64,000 nucleotides of DNA. It comes from Cacajao melanocephalus. Taxonomy: Eukaryota > Chordata > Mammalia > Primates > Pitheciidae. A model generated the notes under the pieces. That model was given only the letters and a program-made list of their open reading frames with translations. It did no database searches and was not told the DNA's origin. The position numbers were made by a program, and so were the translations under genes. The stretch lies in assembly GCA_963573385.1 (NCBI GenBank), contig CAUYLG010044533.1, positions 17,588 through 81,587 on the forward strand. Direction: 5' to 3'. Positions 16,726 to 29,159 of this stretch are shown here, piece by piece (the first letter of the stretch is position 1; each line of letters begins with the position of its first letter).

Positions 16726-19626
16726 GTCCCTACAATCCCGAATATGAAGAAATCAGCTGGGACCCTTGGGGATGATAAATGCAAATTCAGCCCTCCTACT
16801 AGACAAACTATACAATAGGCAAGCTTACTGATAGATTGAAAGCATCCTCATTGTTGGTAAAACCAGTAGTTGGGTTTTTCTGGTTGTTTTTGTTTCTGTT
16901 TTTGTTTTTAACAGATAAAGGAGCTGAGCTTTGTTTGATGAAACTTAAAATAATTAATTCACATTTTTTGAATATTTCCATTTTAAATCTGTTTTCATAC
17001 CTTAATGTATTCCATGCCAGGGCTGACTGTCTTTTACTGATCACAGCCTAATTATCTTATTTAGAAGTACATTTATCATGATTTACTAAAAAACAATGTT
17101 ATTTTAAATTCAGCCTATTTTCATTCTTAGCCTGCAGAGTCTGAATGCTAATACACTTCATTGGGTCCTCCAAATGACTTTGTTTTAGTAATGTGTTGAT
17201 GACAGCTACTTGCTGGTTCAAATTTAAATTTTCTTTGCCTGTGCTATTTAAATTATAATCAGCACTGACAGCCAGTGGTCATAAAGAGACCATAGTTACA
17301 GAATGTGTTTTCTTAGCAACAGAAAAATAATGGGGGGAAAAAAGCACTACAGCAGAAACACCAGGGAACAGACTTAATACGATCTGATGAACATGTAGAA
17401 TATGTATTTAACACAACAAAAATTATATCTTGTCTCAATAGCAATATTCATCACTCTCATTACTCCTACTGGTAAGATGACAGTTAAAAATTGCAATAAT
17501 AATAGCAATCTCTAAACTGTCATTCTGTTTTGTGATTTTCTAAACATGATTTATTGCTTTTGTTTTTGTTTGCATGGATTTTGGCAATACTATCCTACAC
17601 TACTCTGAATGTTTTATATAAAATATACTTTCAATATTGCAGTAAAACATATCAAGCTGTTTTCTTTCTCTTTGCCACATACATTTATGTTATGCCATTA
17701 GTCACTGCAGCACTCCGCTGTATGCATTTTAATATATATATTCAACTTTATAGAAGCAAAATTGCTCCATTCACTTTCAAGTGATTCCAATAAATGTAAT
17801 GGATACTACACATACTTATAATAAGATTGAGATAAAAATCTTTTACCTCTTGTGAAAATCAAAGTAAACAAAGATGAGCTAAATTCTGATAAGCATGTTT
17901 GGGCCACAGTTGTGCCTCTTAATTGCAAACTATTAAACAATTCTACCAGTTCCATATTTCCAGTTGCCAAAACACAGCTCCCTCCAAAATTTGTCCAAGA
18001 TTTTGCCTACACTAAATTACATGTCAATCCCAGTAAGAATTTACCTTTACATATTTGCATTTAGAGTGAAGAACAATAGATATTAGCAAAATAAACCTAG
18101 CAAACTTCTAATTGTCAGGGAATAGATCTTTCTAAGTACCCCGAAATGTCTAGCACAATGCAGTAAGTACCTGATTATGACTGTGGTAGCAGTCATTTGA
18201 AACATTACATAAATTAATAATTTTGGGAATTATTAAAATGATATTTTACAACTAGGTATTTTTTGCTTATTATTTAATAAATTCCACATTGAGAGACATG
18301 GGCTTTTCTAAGAGCAATTTCTTATAGAATGAAAAGAAGGACAGTACTAAACTGATTTGTATTTCCAGGGCATGAGAAGATGGAAAGAGAGGCACACCCA
18401 GAGGTCATCTGCTTACAGATGTGGACATTAAGCTCTGATAACAGTTAGCCTGAAAGAAAAAGGAAGACCTACTGAATAACTAAATTTAATACCTGAAGCA
18501 GTTTCTCACCTCCATCTAAACTCAGAAAGACCTTAGTAATTTTAATTTTTTTGTCTCCCACCCCTTTACCCACCTTAAGTCTCCCTTGAGAAAGTTACAT
18601 ACCCATTTTTAGGCTCCTGCATTTCAACAAAATGCTGAAAGAAAACTGGGTTCTGGATTGACCAGAATATGTATGCACAAAGCCTCTCTGTTCTCAGATT
18701 TATAAACTGATCATTAAAGGAATATGGATTCATCTTGGTTAAAGTGATGAGAATTTTCCATGTTATGTGTCTTATAATTGCATTTTCAGGGTCCCAAAAG
18801 CTACTGTTGCTGTACATATGAATACAGTCTTTTGAAATCTGCCTTTACATGAGATTTTAGATGATTAAGATCTTTTTTGGGCATTGTAAATTCACTCGCA
18901 TCTAATAATATACTATTACTACATTTTGTGTCTATAAAGGCACGAATAGTTTAATGTACAATTATGTAAACTATATCAGGGATATGGCATAGTTAACTGT
19001 AATATTTCAAACTTTGATTCTTCGTTGCAGGCCAAAACAAGCAGCAGTGTATAGCTTTACATTTAGATATATTCTAAAACACAAAGGCATACATAAAATA
19101 ATTTCAATAAGAAAAAAACCTGTAGGTTTCAGAAGTCTGGGAATACACCCGAAGAGATAATTGTCTCTTTAACTGTCCATATTAGTGCTTATATAGTCAG
19201 AAAAAAAAATTTCAGGAATATATAACACTAAAATGACATCTCTTCTCTCTCCTTTGACAGAGATTACTTTAAAAATAAGCCATCCATTTTGAATTATGGG
19301 GTAGGCTGTTTCCTTTCATTGCATTTTGATGGTGTAATATTCAGAGAAATTAAAAGAACAGTAGACTTAGCAGAAAAAGTATAAAAGAAAAACATGCTTC
19401 CTCATGATCTGCTTTTGACTAAACTTAATAGAGATTATTTATAATTAACTTTGATCAGACCCTCATTTTAAGCAAAATACAGAGATCTTTAAGATATATT
19501 CAAAATTGATATTTTTTACAAATGCTGATTTCCCTTGGCAAAAATTATCTTCTCATCTATATTTCCCCATTGTACATTGTGTGCGCACATACACGCACAC
19601 ACAGATTCGCAGAGTGTTACTTTGCC
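16726..19626. other. Unassigned sequence
   Basis: About 2.9 kb without a gene or a repeat that I can name. Short open frames near 16808-17051 and 17554-17784 show no known motif and have AT-driven composition. Confidence 0.5.
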
Positions 19627-19634
19627 TTTCATAA

Positions 19635-19908
19635 TTTTTTTTTTTTTCAGATGGAGTCTTGCTCTGTTGTCCAGGCTGGAGTGCAGTGGCATGATCTCGG
19701 CTCACTGCAACCTCCGCCTCATGGGTTCAAACAATTCTCCTGCCTGGGATTACAGGCATATGCTATCACACCAGTGTAATTTTTGTATTTTTAGTAAGAT
19801 GGAGTTTCACCATGTTGGCCAGGCTGGTCTCAAACTCCTGACCTCATGATATGCCCGCCTTGGCCTCCCAAAGTGCTGGGATTACAGGGACAAACTACCG
19901 CTCCCAGA
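19635..19908 (-). mobile_element. Alu SINE, minus strand, with internal deletion
   Basis: A reverse Alu starts with a T-run and 'cagatggagtcttgctctg' and ends near 'ctaccgctcccaga'. About 20 bp expected between 'ctcctgcct' and 'gggattacag' (near 19745) are missing. Weak flanking similarity (tcataat on both sides) may be the target duplication. Confidence 0.92.
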
Positions 19909-19909
19909 C

Positions 19910-20259
19910 TCATAATGTATTTGTAAAGTGGCTTTTATCATACTTTGTTGAACAAATCTTTTGAAACAGATGGTGGAACTTATATAGTATTTGAAAGAAA
20001 ATCTCAACTGATTATACTCAAACATTTCTCAGAAAAATAATGTGTCCTGAAAAATGCTATTACAAGGAATAGCTTCAAATGAATTTATATTAAGTCTCAT
20101 CTGTAATCACCTAAGCTACAAGCGTTATATCCCTGTGGGAGACCAGACTACTATGCTACCCCAAAATATGAAGGATTGTTGAGCTGAACATAAATAAGCA
20201 GAAGCAAATGCTGGGAAGCTCTGAAAGCAAAATACAGATTTATAAAGACAAAATTTGTT

Positions 20260-20262
<3 letters not shown>
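19910..20262. other. Unassigned sequence
   Basis: No gene or repeat recognised. Confidence 0.5.

Positions 20263-20304
<42 letters not shown>
20263..20304. repeat. (CA)21 microsatellite
   Basis: Forty-two bases of uninterrupted CA dinucleotides. Perfect tracts of this length are usually length-polymorphic. Confidence 0.98.
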
Positions 20305-20305
<1 letters not shown>

Positions 20306-20885
20306 GGAGAGAAAAAGTTAACCACCAAAAAGAGCTTTATGCATTCACTGGTGAGGACATGGTGCCAATAGAATTGGCATTAACAGGCTTTACTATTATT
20401 CCTAGACTTTATCTGACTTTTATTTATTCCTCCAAGTTGCTGCTTCTAAAGACCCAAAGTCATTTTCCTTTGTCTTCACTTCTCTACAAATGTACTATTC
20501 TTTGTTGAAGTTGTTATGTCAACTAACATTTGAAGCCGCTTTTTTGAGAACTTTTCATTCTCCGGATATCTCCCATGTATATATGAAAAATACATGTTAA
20601 TAAACTTCTGTTTCTTTTTCTCTTGAACTAAGAACATTTGTTGAAGGAAAAAAAATGGTTATTCTTTCTCTATACCCCAAAATCCTCCTTTACTTCCTGG
20701 TAATTCTGTATAACAATATCAAGTTGTTTTCAGAATAAAAGCTGGTTTAGAAGGTTTTATACTTAGCACATGACTCTGAGAGCTTAATTCACTCATAAAA
20801 TGACAAAATTACCCAGTCCTTAGATGTGTCAACCATTACCATAAAATTTTACTCTATCTGTGCAGAATAAAAAAGTTCTAGGTTT
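20305..20885. other. Unassigned sequence
   Basis: No gene or confident repeat. A possible minus-strand L2 scrap follows at 20895-20950 ('ttatttgttaagtactgcgc'). Confidence 0.4.
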
Positions 20886-21023
20886 ATTCATTTAATTATG
20901 ATTCATTGGACATTTATTATTTGTTAAGTACTGCGCTAAGCAAATAAGTAGAAAATGCACATAATAATAGTTGGCTCTCAATAAGCTTTTGATCAAATTC
21001 TGATTCTGATGTTTATTACCTGT

Positions 21024-21366
21024 TGATATGGTTTGGCTGTGTCCCTACCCAAATCTCATCTTGAATTATAGCTCCCATAATGCCCACATGTCATGGGAGG
21101 TAACTAAATCATAGGGGTGAGTTTTGTCCATGCTGTTCTCAGTGAATAAGTCTCACAAGATCTGATGGTTTTATAAAGGGCAGGTCCCCTGCACATATTT
21201 TCTTGCCTGCCACCATGTAAGGCATGGCTTTACTCTTCCTTCACCTTCCGCCATGATTCTGAGGCCTCCCCCTCCATGTGGAACTTTGAGTTCATTAAGT
21301 CTCTTTCTTTATAAATTACCCAATCTAAGGTATTTCCTCATAGCAGTATGAAAATGGAGTAATACA
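21024..21366 (+). mobile_element. THE1/MST MaLR solo LTR
   Basis: A 343-bp LTR from 'tgatatggtttggctgtgtc' to 'gaaaatggagtaataca'. It is flanked by a perfect 5-bp target duplication, cctgt, at 21019-21023 and 21367-21371, which fixes both ends. Confidence 0.97.
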
Positions 21367-21371
21367 CCTGT

Positions 21372-22058
21372 GTAATAAAGAGTCTGACTGGTTTTGTGCT
21401 CAGTTCCTGAGAGGTAACCTCTAAACCGTTGGCATTTCCAAGTGATAAAATTGTCTTTCATGGTGGGTCACTGAGAAATACCTCGTAGTCTATGCTAATG
21501 AAATGACTCATGGTGTTTTCCTAAATAGTTTATTCTAATGAGATGACTCAGGATGAGAGCTGGCCACATCAGAAAAACCAACTGTGTAATTAAAGGTTGG
21601 GCTTTGAGCCAGCTAATGTCAGTTCAGTCTGTGCAGAGAGGAGGGAGGCTGGAGATTGAGCTAAACCACCTGGACAAATGATTTAATCAATGATATCTAT
21701 GTAATGAAACCTCAATAAATCTCCAGATACTAAAGCTCAGGTGGTCTTCTTGAGTCTACAGTACTCCATGCTAAGAGAATAACATAACCTTGAAACAGAA
21801 AAGCTTCACATTTAAAACGAAACCAGTCTCAGATTCTGTCCTGTGCATCTCTCCTACTGTGTACCCTTTGCTTGCAATAAACATGACTGTAAATATAATT
21901 GGCTTAAGTGATTTCTGTGAGATTTTAGCAAATGATCAAAACTGAGGGTGGTTTTGGGAAACTGATGAACTTACAGTTGGTGTCAGATTTATGGATAGAC
22001 TTAATAATATGGAGAACTGTGCACCTAACCTCGAGTGTGGCTAACTCTAGGTACTGAA
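21372..22058 (+). mobile_element. Interspersed repeat, probably an ERV-class LTR, name not assigned
   Basis: I recognise the text as a repeated mammalian element but cannot name it with confidence. Landmarks are 'gttcctgagaggtaacctct', 'atgtaatgaaacctcaataa', 'gcaataaacatgactgtaaa' and 'gtgtggctaactctaggtac'. It has a short internal duplication: 'atgctaatgaaatgactca' and 'attctaatgagatgactca', about 42 bp apart (21493-21553). No coding frame. Confidence 0.5.
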
Positions 22059-22067
22059 CAACCCTTT

Positions 22068-22228
22068 TTGGCAAATTGTGTATCTTTTAAAGTCTCAGTC
22101 TATTTCTTTATAGGTAAAATAACAATACCTAAATTACCAAGTTATTATGAAGATAAAATAATTACATAAAGTACCTATCATGTTTCTTGCACAGAATAGG
22201 CTCCCCACTAATGCTTTGCTATCGTTGG
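22068..22228 (+). mobile_element. MIR SINE fragment
   Basis: Colinear with the MIR 3' half: 'gtctcagtctatttctttat', then 'aaaataacaatacctaaatt', 'tattatgaagataaaataat' and 'tgcacagaataggctcccca'. MIR is a tRNA-derived mammal-wide SINE. Confidence 0.75.
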
Positions 22229-22539
22229 CTAGGAATTTTAAAAGACCATCCTAATACAGTATATTATAAATGAAAGACTCCCTAAAAATTGCTCTCATAG
22301 CACACAAGCAAAGGACATATTCATGTGTCATGTCTTTGACTTATCTTGTCAGAAGGGAGAACTCCATCTAATTTCCAGGGTCAGTGACAAAATCATTAGG
22401 AATGTTAGGCTTATGACTAGTGATGTGAATCTTTGAGAATTTTTTTTAAATGTGAGAATTAAAAGACAGAGCTCCATTATAAACATCTAGGACTTAAGTA
22501 AAAGATAAATTGTTATGGGAAGTAGTAACTGAGAAAACT

Positions 22540-22745
22540 ACTGGCATGATAGCATACTCATTGGACCAGAAACAGAAGAGCTTGCTCAGAGCCCTGATTC
22601 CAATGTGATGCTTTAGTACTTCCAGCTCTGTGACTCTGGGAGAGGCCCTTGCCCATCTAGAAAATGTCATTGTACTACCTATTATTAAAGCTGATGTTAA
22701 TTAAATGAAATGGTGCACATAAAAGAGCTTAGAAACTATGTTTTA
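22540..22745 (+). mobile_element. MIR SINE
   Basis: Follows MIR order: 'ggaccagaaacagaagagct', 'gattccaatgtgatgcttta', 'gctctgtgactctgggagag', 'atctagaaaatgtcattgta' and 'aaagagcttagaaactatg'. Diverged but long enough for moderate confidence. Confidence 0.6.
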
Positions 22746-23136
22746 TTTAGTGTACATAATCACTGATTTGGACATACAATGATGTTATAATATGGATGTA
22801 AAAATATTCTTGAGCAGTGAGATAGAAACCCCATTGCCTAGCTCAATAAAGTTAAGAGAATTGGCAAAAATAAAGTTAGCATTTAGAAATGAACCACTGC
22901 ACTTAAAATTGATGTTATTTAAGGATTAACTCAGAGTGCCAAAACAAAAATAAAGACACATTACAATCCAAATGTGCCCAGAGATATGCTCTGGTTGGTG
23001 CATAGAGTTTTTAAAACTCCTTTTTAATTTTATATACTTGGTTTATATTCCCAAATGGCAACCATCAAGTGGAAATAAATTGAATCATTCACTCTCCAAC
23101 TTTCTGCTGTTCTCACTCAGGTCCTATTACTGACAA
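22746..23136. other. Unassigned sequence
   Basis: No gene or recognised repeat. Confidence 0.5.
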
Positions 23137-23509
23137 TGTTTATGTCACCTCAAAATTCAAATGTTAAAACTTACAACATGACTTTACTTGGAGACACAGT
23201 ATTTAGGAAGTAATTAAACTCAAATGAAATCATAAAAGGCCCTGATCCAATAGGAATAGCATCTTTACTAGGAGAGTAACCAAAGAGCTTGGTCTCTTTC
23301 TCTTAGTGCACATTCACAGGAAAGACCACATTAGGACACAGAGAAAAAGCATCTGTCTCTCAGCCAGAAAGAGCCGTCACCAGGAACTGAGTTGCACAGA
23401 ACCTTACTCTTTAACTTCCTACCCTCCAGAACTGTGACTAAATAAGTTTCTGTGGTTTAAACCACCCAGTCTGTTGCATTTTAGTATGGCAGCAATATCT
23501 GACTAATAA
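23137..23509 (+). mobile_element. MLT1 MaLR solo LTR
   Basis: Typical MLT1A-like order: 'cctcaaaattcaaatgttaa', 'gactttacttggagacacag', 'gaccacattaggacacagag', 'ccctccagaactgtgactaa' and 'accacccagtctgttgcatt', ending near 'ctgactaataaa'. The canonical terminal aataca is mutated. Confidence 0.85.
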
Positions 23510-24793
23510 AGTCCCATTCTTCTTCTGTCACCAGCCTGGTGCCTCTAAATATGTAAGCTTCTAATTTCACAGAATTAAGTAATTTCTAGTTATTAGAGGT
23601 CAGAAGCAAGGTGGTTGTGAGGGGCAAAAATCAGGATTTGGAGACAGATGTGAACAAGGAAGACAGGAGAGCAAGAGGGAGATTTAAAAAATTAAGAACA
23701 AAGACATTCACAGGTCATTACGAACAAAGACATTCAGGATTAAGCAAAGCAGATGGGAGAAGGAATTATAGTTCAAACAACTAGAAAGCCTTGCAACATA
23801 GCATGTCATTGTCCCAAAGCTCTTGCTATAGCTGCAGAAGTACCAAGTAGCCATGAGTTTAGCTTGGTCTTTCAGGAAGCCTGCTGGGAAGAAAAAGTTT
23901 GTCAGGAAGCCATGGCTGTAGCAAGCAGGTCTTGACTATGCCCAGATCCAATCAGATCTGTAAACATTTCTGCCGTTACATTAGTCAACACATCTATCTG
24001 CAAAGACTCTTTCTCAATTCTTACTAAAATATCAAAATTCCTAAATTATTCTGATAATGGAAGCTGTGATAACAAAAAGTTGAGAATCAGAATCAATACA
24101 TTTGCACTATAAAGGAGGCCAAGAAATCTTTCTTTACAGAATACTGTTTCTAAATTTTACTCCTACCCTAGGCAATATTCTAGTCAGCCATGTGATGGAG
24201 AAACAAAGACTGCCAGGTATGAATGATGGCGGCTGAATATATGTGAGTGCTCTGAAACTTGGCTGGTTAAAATGGTATTAGGACACGTTGGGAGTGAGTT
24301 GAGTCATGGAGGTAGTTCTGCCTCACTCTTTGTCATCACGCGAGAAATCTGGAGAAGACAGGATTGAGTTGACTGTGTGTGCATAAGCCCCCAGTTGGCA
24401 GGACAGCTGGTTCGCATCGTATTTCTAAGGAAGTGATTCATATCCATAATGTATATCCATAGTAGATCCATAATCCAAATGTTTTATTTCATTGTAATAA
24501 AAAAATATAAGCCAATATTTTCATTTATCCACTCATTTACTAAATAACTTATTCAAGAAGAAAGTTGATAAGCTAATTTGCTGACCATTTCAAGAATTAC
24601 AAACTTAATTCGCTAAGAAAAATAAGACATATATCTCTACAATCTATGTAAATCTTTTATAATTATATATCTGAAGAGCATTACTAACAAAGACTGCTAT
24701 GAATTTCCAGATAAGGAAAAGGCTGTAGTATTTGGCAGGTGCATCCTAGAGAAAGTGAAACTTGAATAAAAATATTTGGATAGGAAAAGGAAG
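23510..24793. other. Unassigned sequence
   Basis: No gene. Contains a small direct repeat of 'gaacaaagacattca' at 23696-23710 and 23722-23736 (period 26). Confidence 0.5.
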
Positions 24794-24794
24794 C

Positions 24795-24812
24795 AAAAAA
24801 AAAAAAAAAAAA
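24795..24812. repeat. A18 homopolymer
   Basis: Uninterrupted run of about 18 adenines; no SINE body precedes it. Confidence 0.9.
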
Positions 24813-24829
24813 GGATGTGATCATGCAAG

Positions 24830-25255
24830 CCTTTGCTTCAACTCCTTGAAGATTTCCCATTACCAAATCAGTAAAATCTGAGCCTTTTATCAAGACACTC
24901 CAGATGCTGAAAATCTGGCTAAATTCTAGCCTTACCTGTGACTGCTCTCAGGTTGTGTCAATCATTCTAGATATGACGTGATTTATATTTCAAACCTCCA
25001 CATCATCTTTGTTGCTGTTCCTACTGCCTTTTCTTACTCCATAGGTTTTGTGAAGTTCTACATATGCTTTAAGATCCAGCGCAAACACCAGTGAATGTAA
25101 GAAGCATTTTCTAACTCTGCCTCTTTGAAGAGGAAATATTAACTGGTCCCTCCTCTTTGTTGACAGTGAGTTGTAGCTACAGTTATTGCTTGGTGTGAGA
25201 GATTATTATTTCCAATCATCTTCATCAGTAACCTCTGATTCTTTATAATAACTGA
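24830..25255 (+). mobile_element. L2 LINE 3' region
   Basis: Colinear with the L2 tail of the ORF and the 3' UTR: 'cttcaactccttgaagattt', 'ctaaattctagccttacctg', 'gttctacatatgctttaaga', 'agatccagcgcaaacaccag' and 'agaagcattttctaactctg'. Diverged, as expected for this ancient family. Confidence 0.65.
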
Positions 25256-25800
25256 TATCTACCTTCCCTTTTACATTGTGAATTATTCCCATACAGCAAA
25301 TGTTTTTGAATGCTTACTTTTGGCCAGGCAGTGCACCTCGAGTAAGCAATTATACATTTTTCTTAAGTGTAAAACCAAGCAGGGCCCTAGGAAATCATCT
25401 TCACATGCCACTTGTTATTCTCCCTTGACTATAAGCTAAGCTTGGTGGGAAAGAAATTTGTAACTCTAGCACGTCTGGTATACATTAATTTCACTAGCTA
25501 TTCCTTGAATACATGGATAAATTATAAGAAGCAATGAGAAGACCACTGAGTTACTTGACTTAGAATAATGATCTCCAATTCCATTCAAGTTGCTGAAAAT
25601 GCCATTATTTCATTTGAAGAGAATAAATATTAACAAAAGGGGATGGATGAAAGATTATGCCATTTATTTCATTCTGGGTCACTAGAATGATAATGATAAA
25701 AAGATAGGGAGATATTAAGTAGTGTGATGTAAATATTACTTCCCATTTTGCACACATGTTGGATGTGAGCTGACAAGTGACAGTTGGGCATCCAGTCAGA
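25256..25800. other. Unassigned sequence, possible L2 scraps
   Basis: The stretch at 25285-25345 ('gcaaatgtttttgaatgctt') hints at a minus-strand L2 tail. Nothing else is recognised. Confidence 0.4.
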
Positions 25801-26575
25801 ATTCTATTCAATAAATGTTGAGTACCTACTTGTGTTAGACAATTAACCAGATTCTGAAGAATCAGAATTTAGGAAGGCACTTCTTGCTTTACTAAGGAAG
25901 GTGAGTATCCAGAAAATAGACTGTGAATAGGTAATTACAACCATGCGGGATAACATATTTGATATTTGGATAGTTAATATGGTAGGAAAAAGATGAAACA
26001 ACTTAATGTGTCTTGAGCTGAAGATAAAAGAACAACACATTTTAAAATGAACAGAACTGTGAGGCAAGGGCTTCATAAGAAAACTGATGTTTTCATCATT
26101 TGATCTGAATCTTAATGAAGAAGTAGAAATTTGCATGGTAGAGATAAAGAGCATTTTAAATAAAAATATATATAAATGCACAATTCTTTATGAACTTGTA
26201 CTAGAATAAGAAATTAAGATTTGACAGACAGCTGCATAAAAGAGACTTATTTTAGAGTACAGAAAAGAACACAAGATCAGAAACTGACCTATTAGGAATG
26301 GTAATTGGAGCATGGAGGTAGAAAATCTAAAAAAAGAAAAATCAGTACCAAATGCAGCAAAATCATTTGAAAAAAAAAATGAGAGCTGAAAAAGGTCTTT
26401 TGGAACTCATGAGGACTGGTGACTACCAAAAACACATTTCCCTTGGAGTGGTGAGCAGGAACATCAGATTGGCTTTCAAAAGTGAATTGGTGGTGGTGAA
26501 CAAGTGGAAGCAGAAGGTATAGAACATACGCTTGAGGATTTGTATTAAAAAAGAGAAAGACATTTGTAAAATTAC
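25801..26575. other. Unassigned sequence
   Basis: A weak minus-strand L2-like start at 25803-25830 ('attcaataaatgttgagtac') is followed by text that I cannot assign. The 112-codon minus-strand open frame at 25843-26181 shows no known motif and has AT-driven composition, so I do not call it a gene. Confidence 0.4.
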
Positions 26576-26576
26576 A

Positions 26577-26700
26577 TCACTGATTCAATATTTATCAAGC
26601 AGTGGCCAACTGGGCTACTGAGTGCTGTGGACATAGTGGTGAACAAGGCAGGCAAGGTCCTCGATACAATGGTGCTTAAATCCAGCAAAAGTCTCCCACT
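26577..26700 (-). mobile_element. L2 LINE 3' fragment, minus strand
   Basis: Matches the reverse complement of the L2 3' end: 'gattcaatatttatcaagca', 'ctactgagtgctgtggacat' and 'gtgaacaaggcaggcaaggt'. Confidence 0.55.
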
Positions 26701-26920
26701 TCAAGAAAATAGGAAACCTACTCATATTAGAAGACAGAGGGAGAGGAATCAAAAAAAGGAAGAATTAATATCCTGAATGAGTCTTAACTGGTGGGATTAG
26801 GTTCCTGGGGGGAACGCTGAAGGAAGTGAGAAGGGGACAGGTAGGGGATTTGTCCTGATATGGTTAAGTACCATTTAAACTTAAGTTTTTAATATTTAAA
26901 TAAATCATTCAGTTTTTAAT

Positions 26921-27055
26921 ATTTCCTATTACTTATTTTATTGTATTGCATTGTATTTTGTGAATGAGGACAGTACACTTTATAATAGTACACTATTATA
27001 TTTCCAACTACTTATTGTATTGTATTGCACTGTATTTTGTGAATGAGGACAGTAC
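26921..27055. repeat. Direct duplication of a 56-bp segment
   Basis: The segments 26921-26976 and 27000-27055 are nearly identical; both contain 'tgaatgaggacagtac' and the same TTGTATTGCA-type core. The period is 79 bp, with a short AT-rich spacer. They do not correspond to a mobile element that I know. Confidence 0.85.
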
Positions 27056-27715
27056 CCTTAGTCCATCTATTGTCCACCATTATCCTTCAGGAATCATGTA
27101 GAGATTCTATGGATATAGATTTTATTGGGTTAAACATCTAAAATGTTTGCTATTAAACCAATATACATGTTGAAAGTGAGAAATCAACACTACAACTATA
27201 TACCAGATTTTATGGTTTTATAGTGATGTGATACATACATATTAATGTTCTAGAATGATTTAATTTACCTATGTCAGTTTCTCCAGTATAACTCCATAAC
27301 TTATTATAAACTATTATTTATTTTATAATTGAACACAATGTTATAGGATATCCCTTAACATTGATTTTTAGATTACCTTTGAGCTAAAAGGATATTAGTA
27401 AATAAAAAAAATTGTAGAAAAACTTTATTTTTCCCAATTGATATAAAACAACTCATTTTAGATTCCAAAGCTAAGAGCCTATAAATTCCAAGGAACCATT
27501 TTATTTTCTAGTTATCTGCTGTAGTTTTATGTGTTATGTGTAATTAAAAATATCAAATATATTTCCCTGAACATTTATATTAAAAATGAAATACGAGGAA
27601 AAAAGCATGGTGAAATGTTAAGTTCAATCTTCAAACACTGTAACCTGAATAGCTTGTTATAAAGAGAGAAGACAAATAAACAGTCTCTTTTTTAGTAAAA
27701 TGCTAATTGTTTCCA
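27056..27715. other. Unassigned AT-rich sequence
   Basis: No gene or confident repeat. Confidence 0.5.
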
Positions 27716-27719
27716 AATC

Positions 27720-28010
27720 TTTTGTCACCATTTCCCATAATCATCTAGTTATAGGCTAAGTGTTTTATATCTTCCCTTGAAGGTGTGGCCATATGCCTAA
27801 GACCTTGACAATGGAATGTGAGTGAAAGTCATACCTACACATCTCACATTATCTGCTTAAAAATTACCCTTTTGGAGGCCTATGTTTGTGTGCACATCTG
27901 GATATGAAGGTGTCAATGGCCCAGGTATAGACAGGAGCAACATAATGGAGGAATCTTAAGCTCTTGAATGACCTGGTGGCGCAGAGTTGCTCCAAAAGTC
28001 TGAGATACCT
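27720..28010 (+). mobile_element. MLT1-like MaLR LTR fragment
   Basis: Contains blocks in the order seen in some MLT1 LTRs: 'aaggtgtggccatatgccta', 'gaccttgacaatggaatgtg', 'caatggcccaggtatagaca' and 'tgaatgacctggtggcgcag'. Diverged, with approximate ends. Confidence 0.55.
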
Positions 28011-28011
28011 T

Positions 28012-28275
28012 TTTATTTTCAATTTTAATGTTTAATTTTTTTCAAATTGACACATAGTAATTGTACACAATTATGAGGCACACAGTGATGTTGTGATATA
28101 TATAATGTATAATTATCATATCTATCATCTCAAACGTTTATCATTTCTTTGTGTTTGGAACACTCAATAGTGCCTTCTAGTTATTTGAAACTATATAGTA
28201 TTGCTAATTAAAGTTATCCTACAGGGCTACATCAGAACTTATTAACTCAGGAATAAGTTATTAACTCAGGAATAG
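28012..28275 (-). mobile_element. L1 3' UTR fragment, minus strand
   Basis: Reverse complement of an L1MA/L1PB-type 3' UTR: 'caaattgacacatagtaatt', 'atctatcatctcaaacgttt', 'catttctttgtgtttggaac' and 'aaagttatcctacagggcta'. It ends in a 19-bp tandem duplication of 'ttattaactcaggaata' (28239-28255 and 28258-28274). Confidence 0.75.
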
Positions 28276-28861
28276 TTTGTAATCTCCTTAGAATAACCCA
28301 GGGAATACCATATTACCATAATAAATCTTTATGGTTCTATTAAAGAATACTATCTCCTTCAGAATAATTATATGTCTGCTATTTTTCCTTAAATCAAAAA
28401 TAGTAATCTATAGTAGTTCAAGATCGTAGGGAGTCATAAACACAAAAATATTATAGCTAAGATTATATGTCATCTAAATAATGCCATAACATTCAGTTTA
28501 AGTGTTTCATTACAATTTAATATATCATTTATTAGAATTCATTATAAAACTGTCATCACTGGAATCACAGATTATACTGTAAGACTATTCTATAGTTGCA
28601 TGAAATACATGTAGAAAAAAAACCACAAAACTTCAAACAGACCTCTCTGCAATCATTTTATCTGCCTCAAGAAGTGTCCCCTCCCTACTGCCCAGTTCCA
28701 CAGTATAATTTATAACCTTTTCTTGAAATACTAAGAAACAAATCAAAAATACTGTATGCTTTTATATAATCTAAATCAAACACTCTGGAGAATGGTTTGT
28801 TCTCTGGTTATTAAATCTTTTACTCTCTACAACTATTTACCTTGACTTTTTAAAATTTTCC
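28276..28861. other. Unassigned AT-rich sequence
   Basis: No gene or repeat recognised. Confidence 0.5.
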
Positions 28862-29157
28862 TTTTTTTTTTCTTTTTGAGATGGAGTTTTGCTCTTGTTG
28901 CTTGGGCTGGAGTGCAATGCCCGATCTTGGCTCACCACAACCTCCGCCTCTTGGGTTCAAGTGATTCTCCTGCCTCAGCTTCCTGAGTAGCTGGGATTAC
29001 AAGCATGCACCATCATGCCCAGCTAATTTTGTATTTTCAGTAGAGAGAGGAGTTCTCCATGTTGATCAGGCTGGTCTCAAACTCCCAACCTCAGGTAATT
29101 CACCCGCCTCAGCCTCCCAAAGTGCTGGGATTACAGGCGTGAGCCACCGCACCTGGC
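28862..29157 (-). mobile_element. Alu SINE, minus strand
   Basis: A full-length reverse Alu runs from the T-run and 'gagatggagttttgctcttg' to 'gtgagccaccgcacctggc'. The 'gctcttgttgcttgggctgg' motif suits AluS-type copies. Confidence 0.95.
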
Positions 29158-29159
29158 TT

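Noticed and set aside
20125..20328. Open frame encoding a cysteine-valine run
   Set aside because: It is only the translation of the (CA)21 microsatellite.
25843..26181. 112-codon minus-strand open frame
   Set aside because: No motif, homologue or coding signature is recognised, and AT-rich DNA gives such frames by chance.
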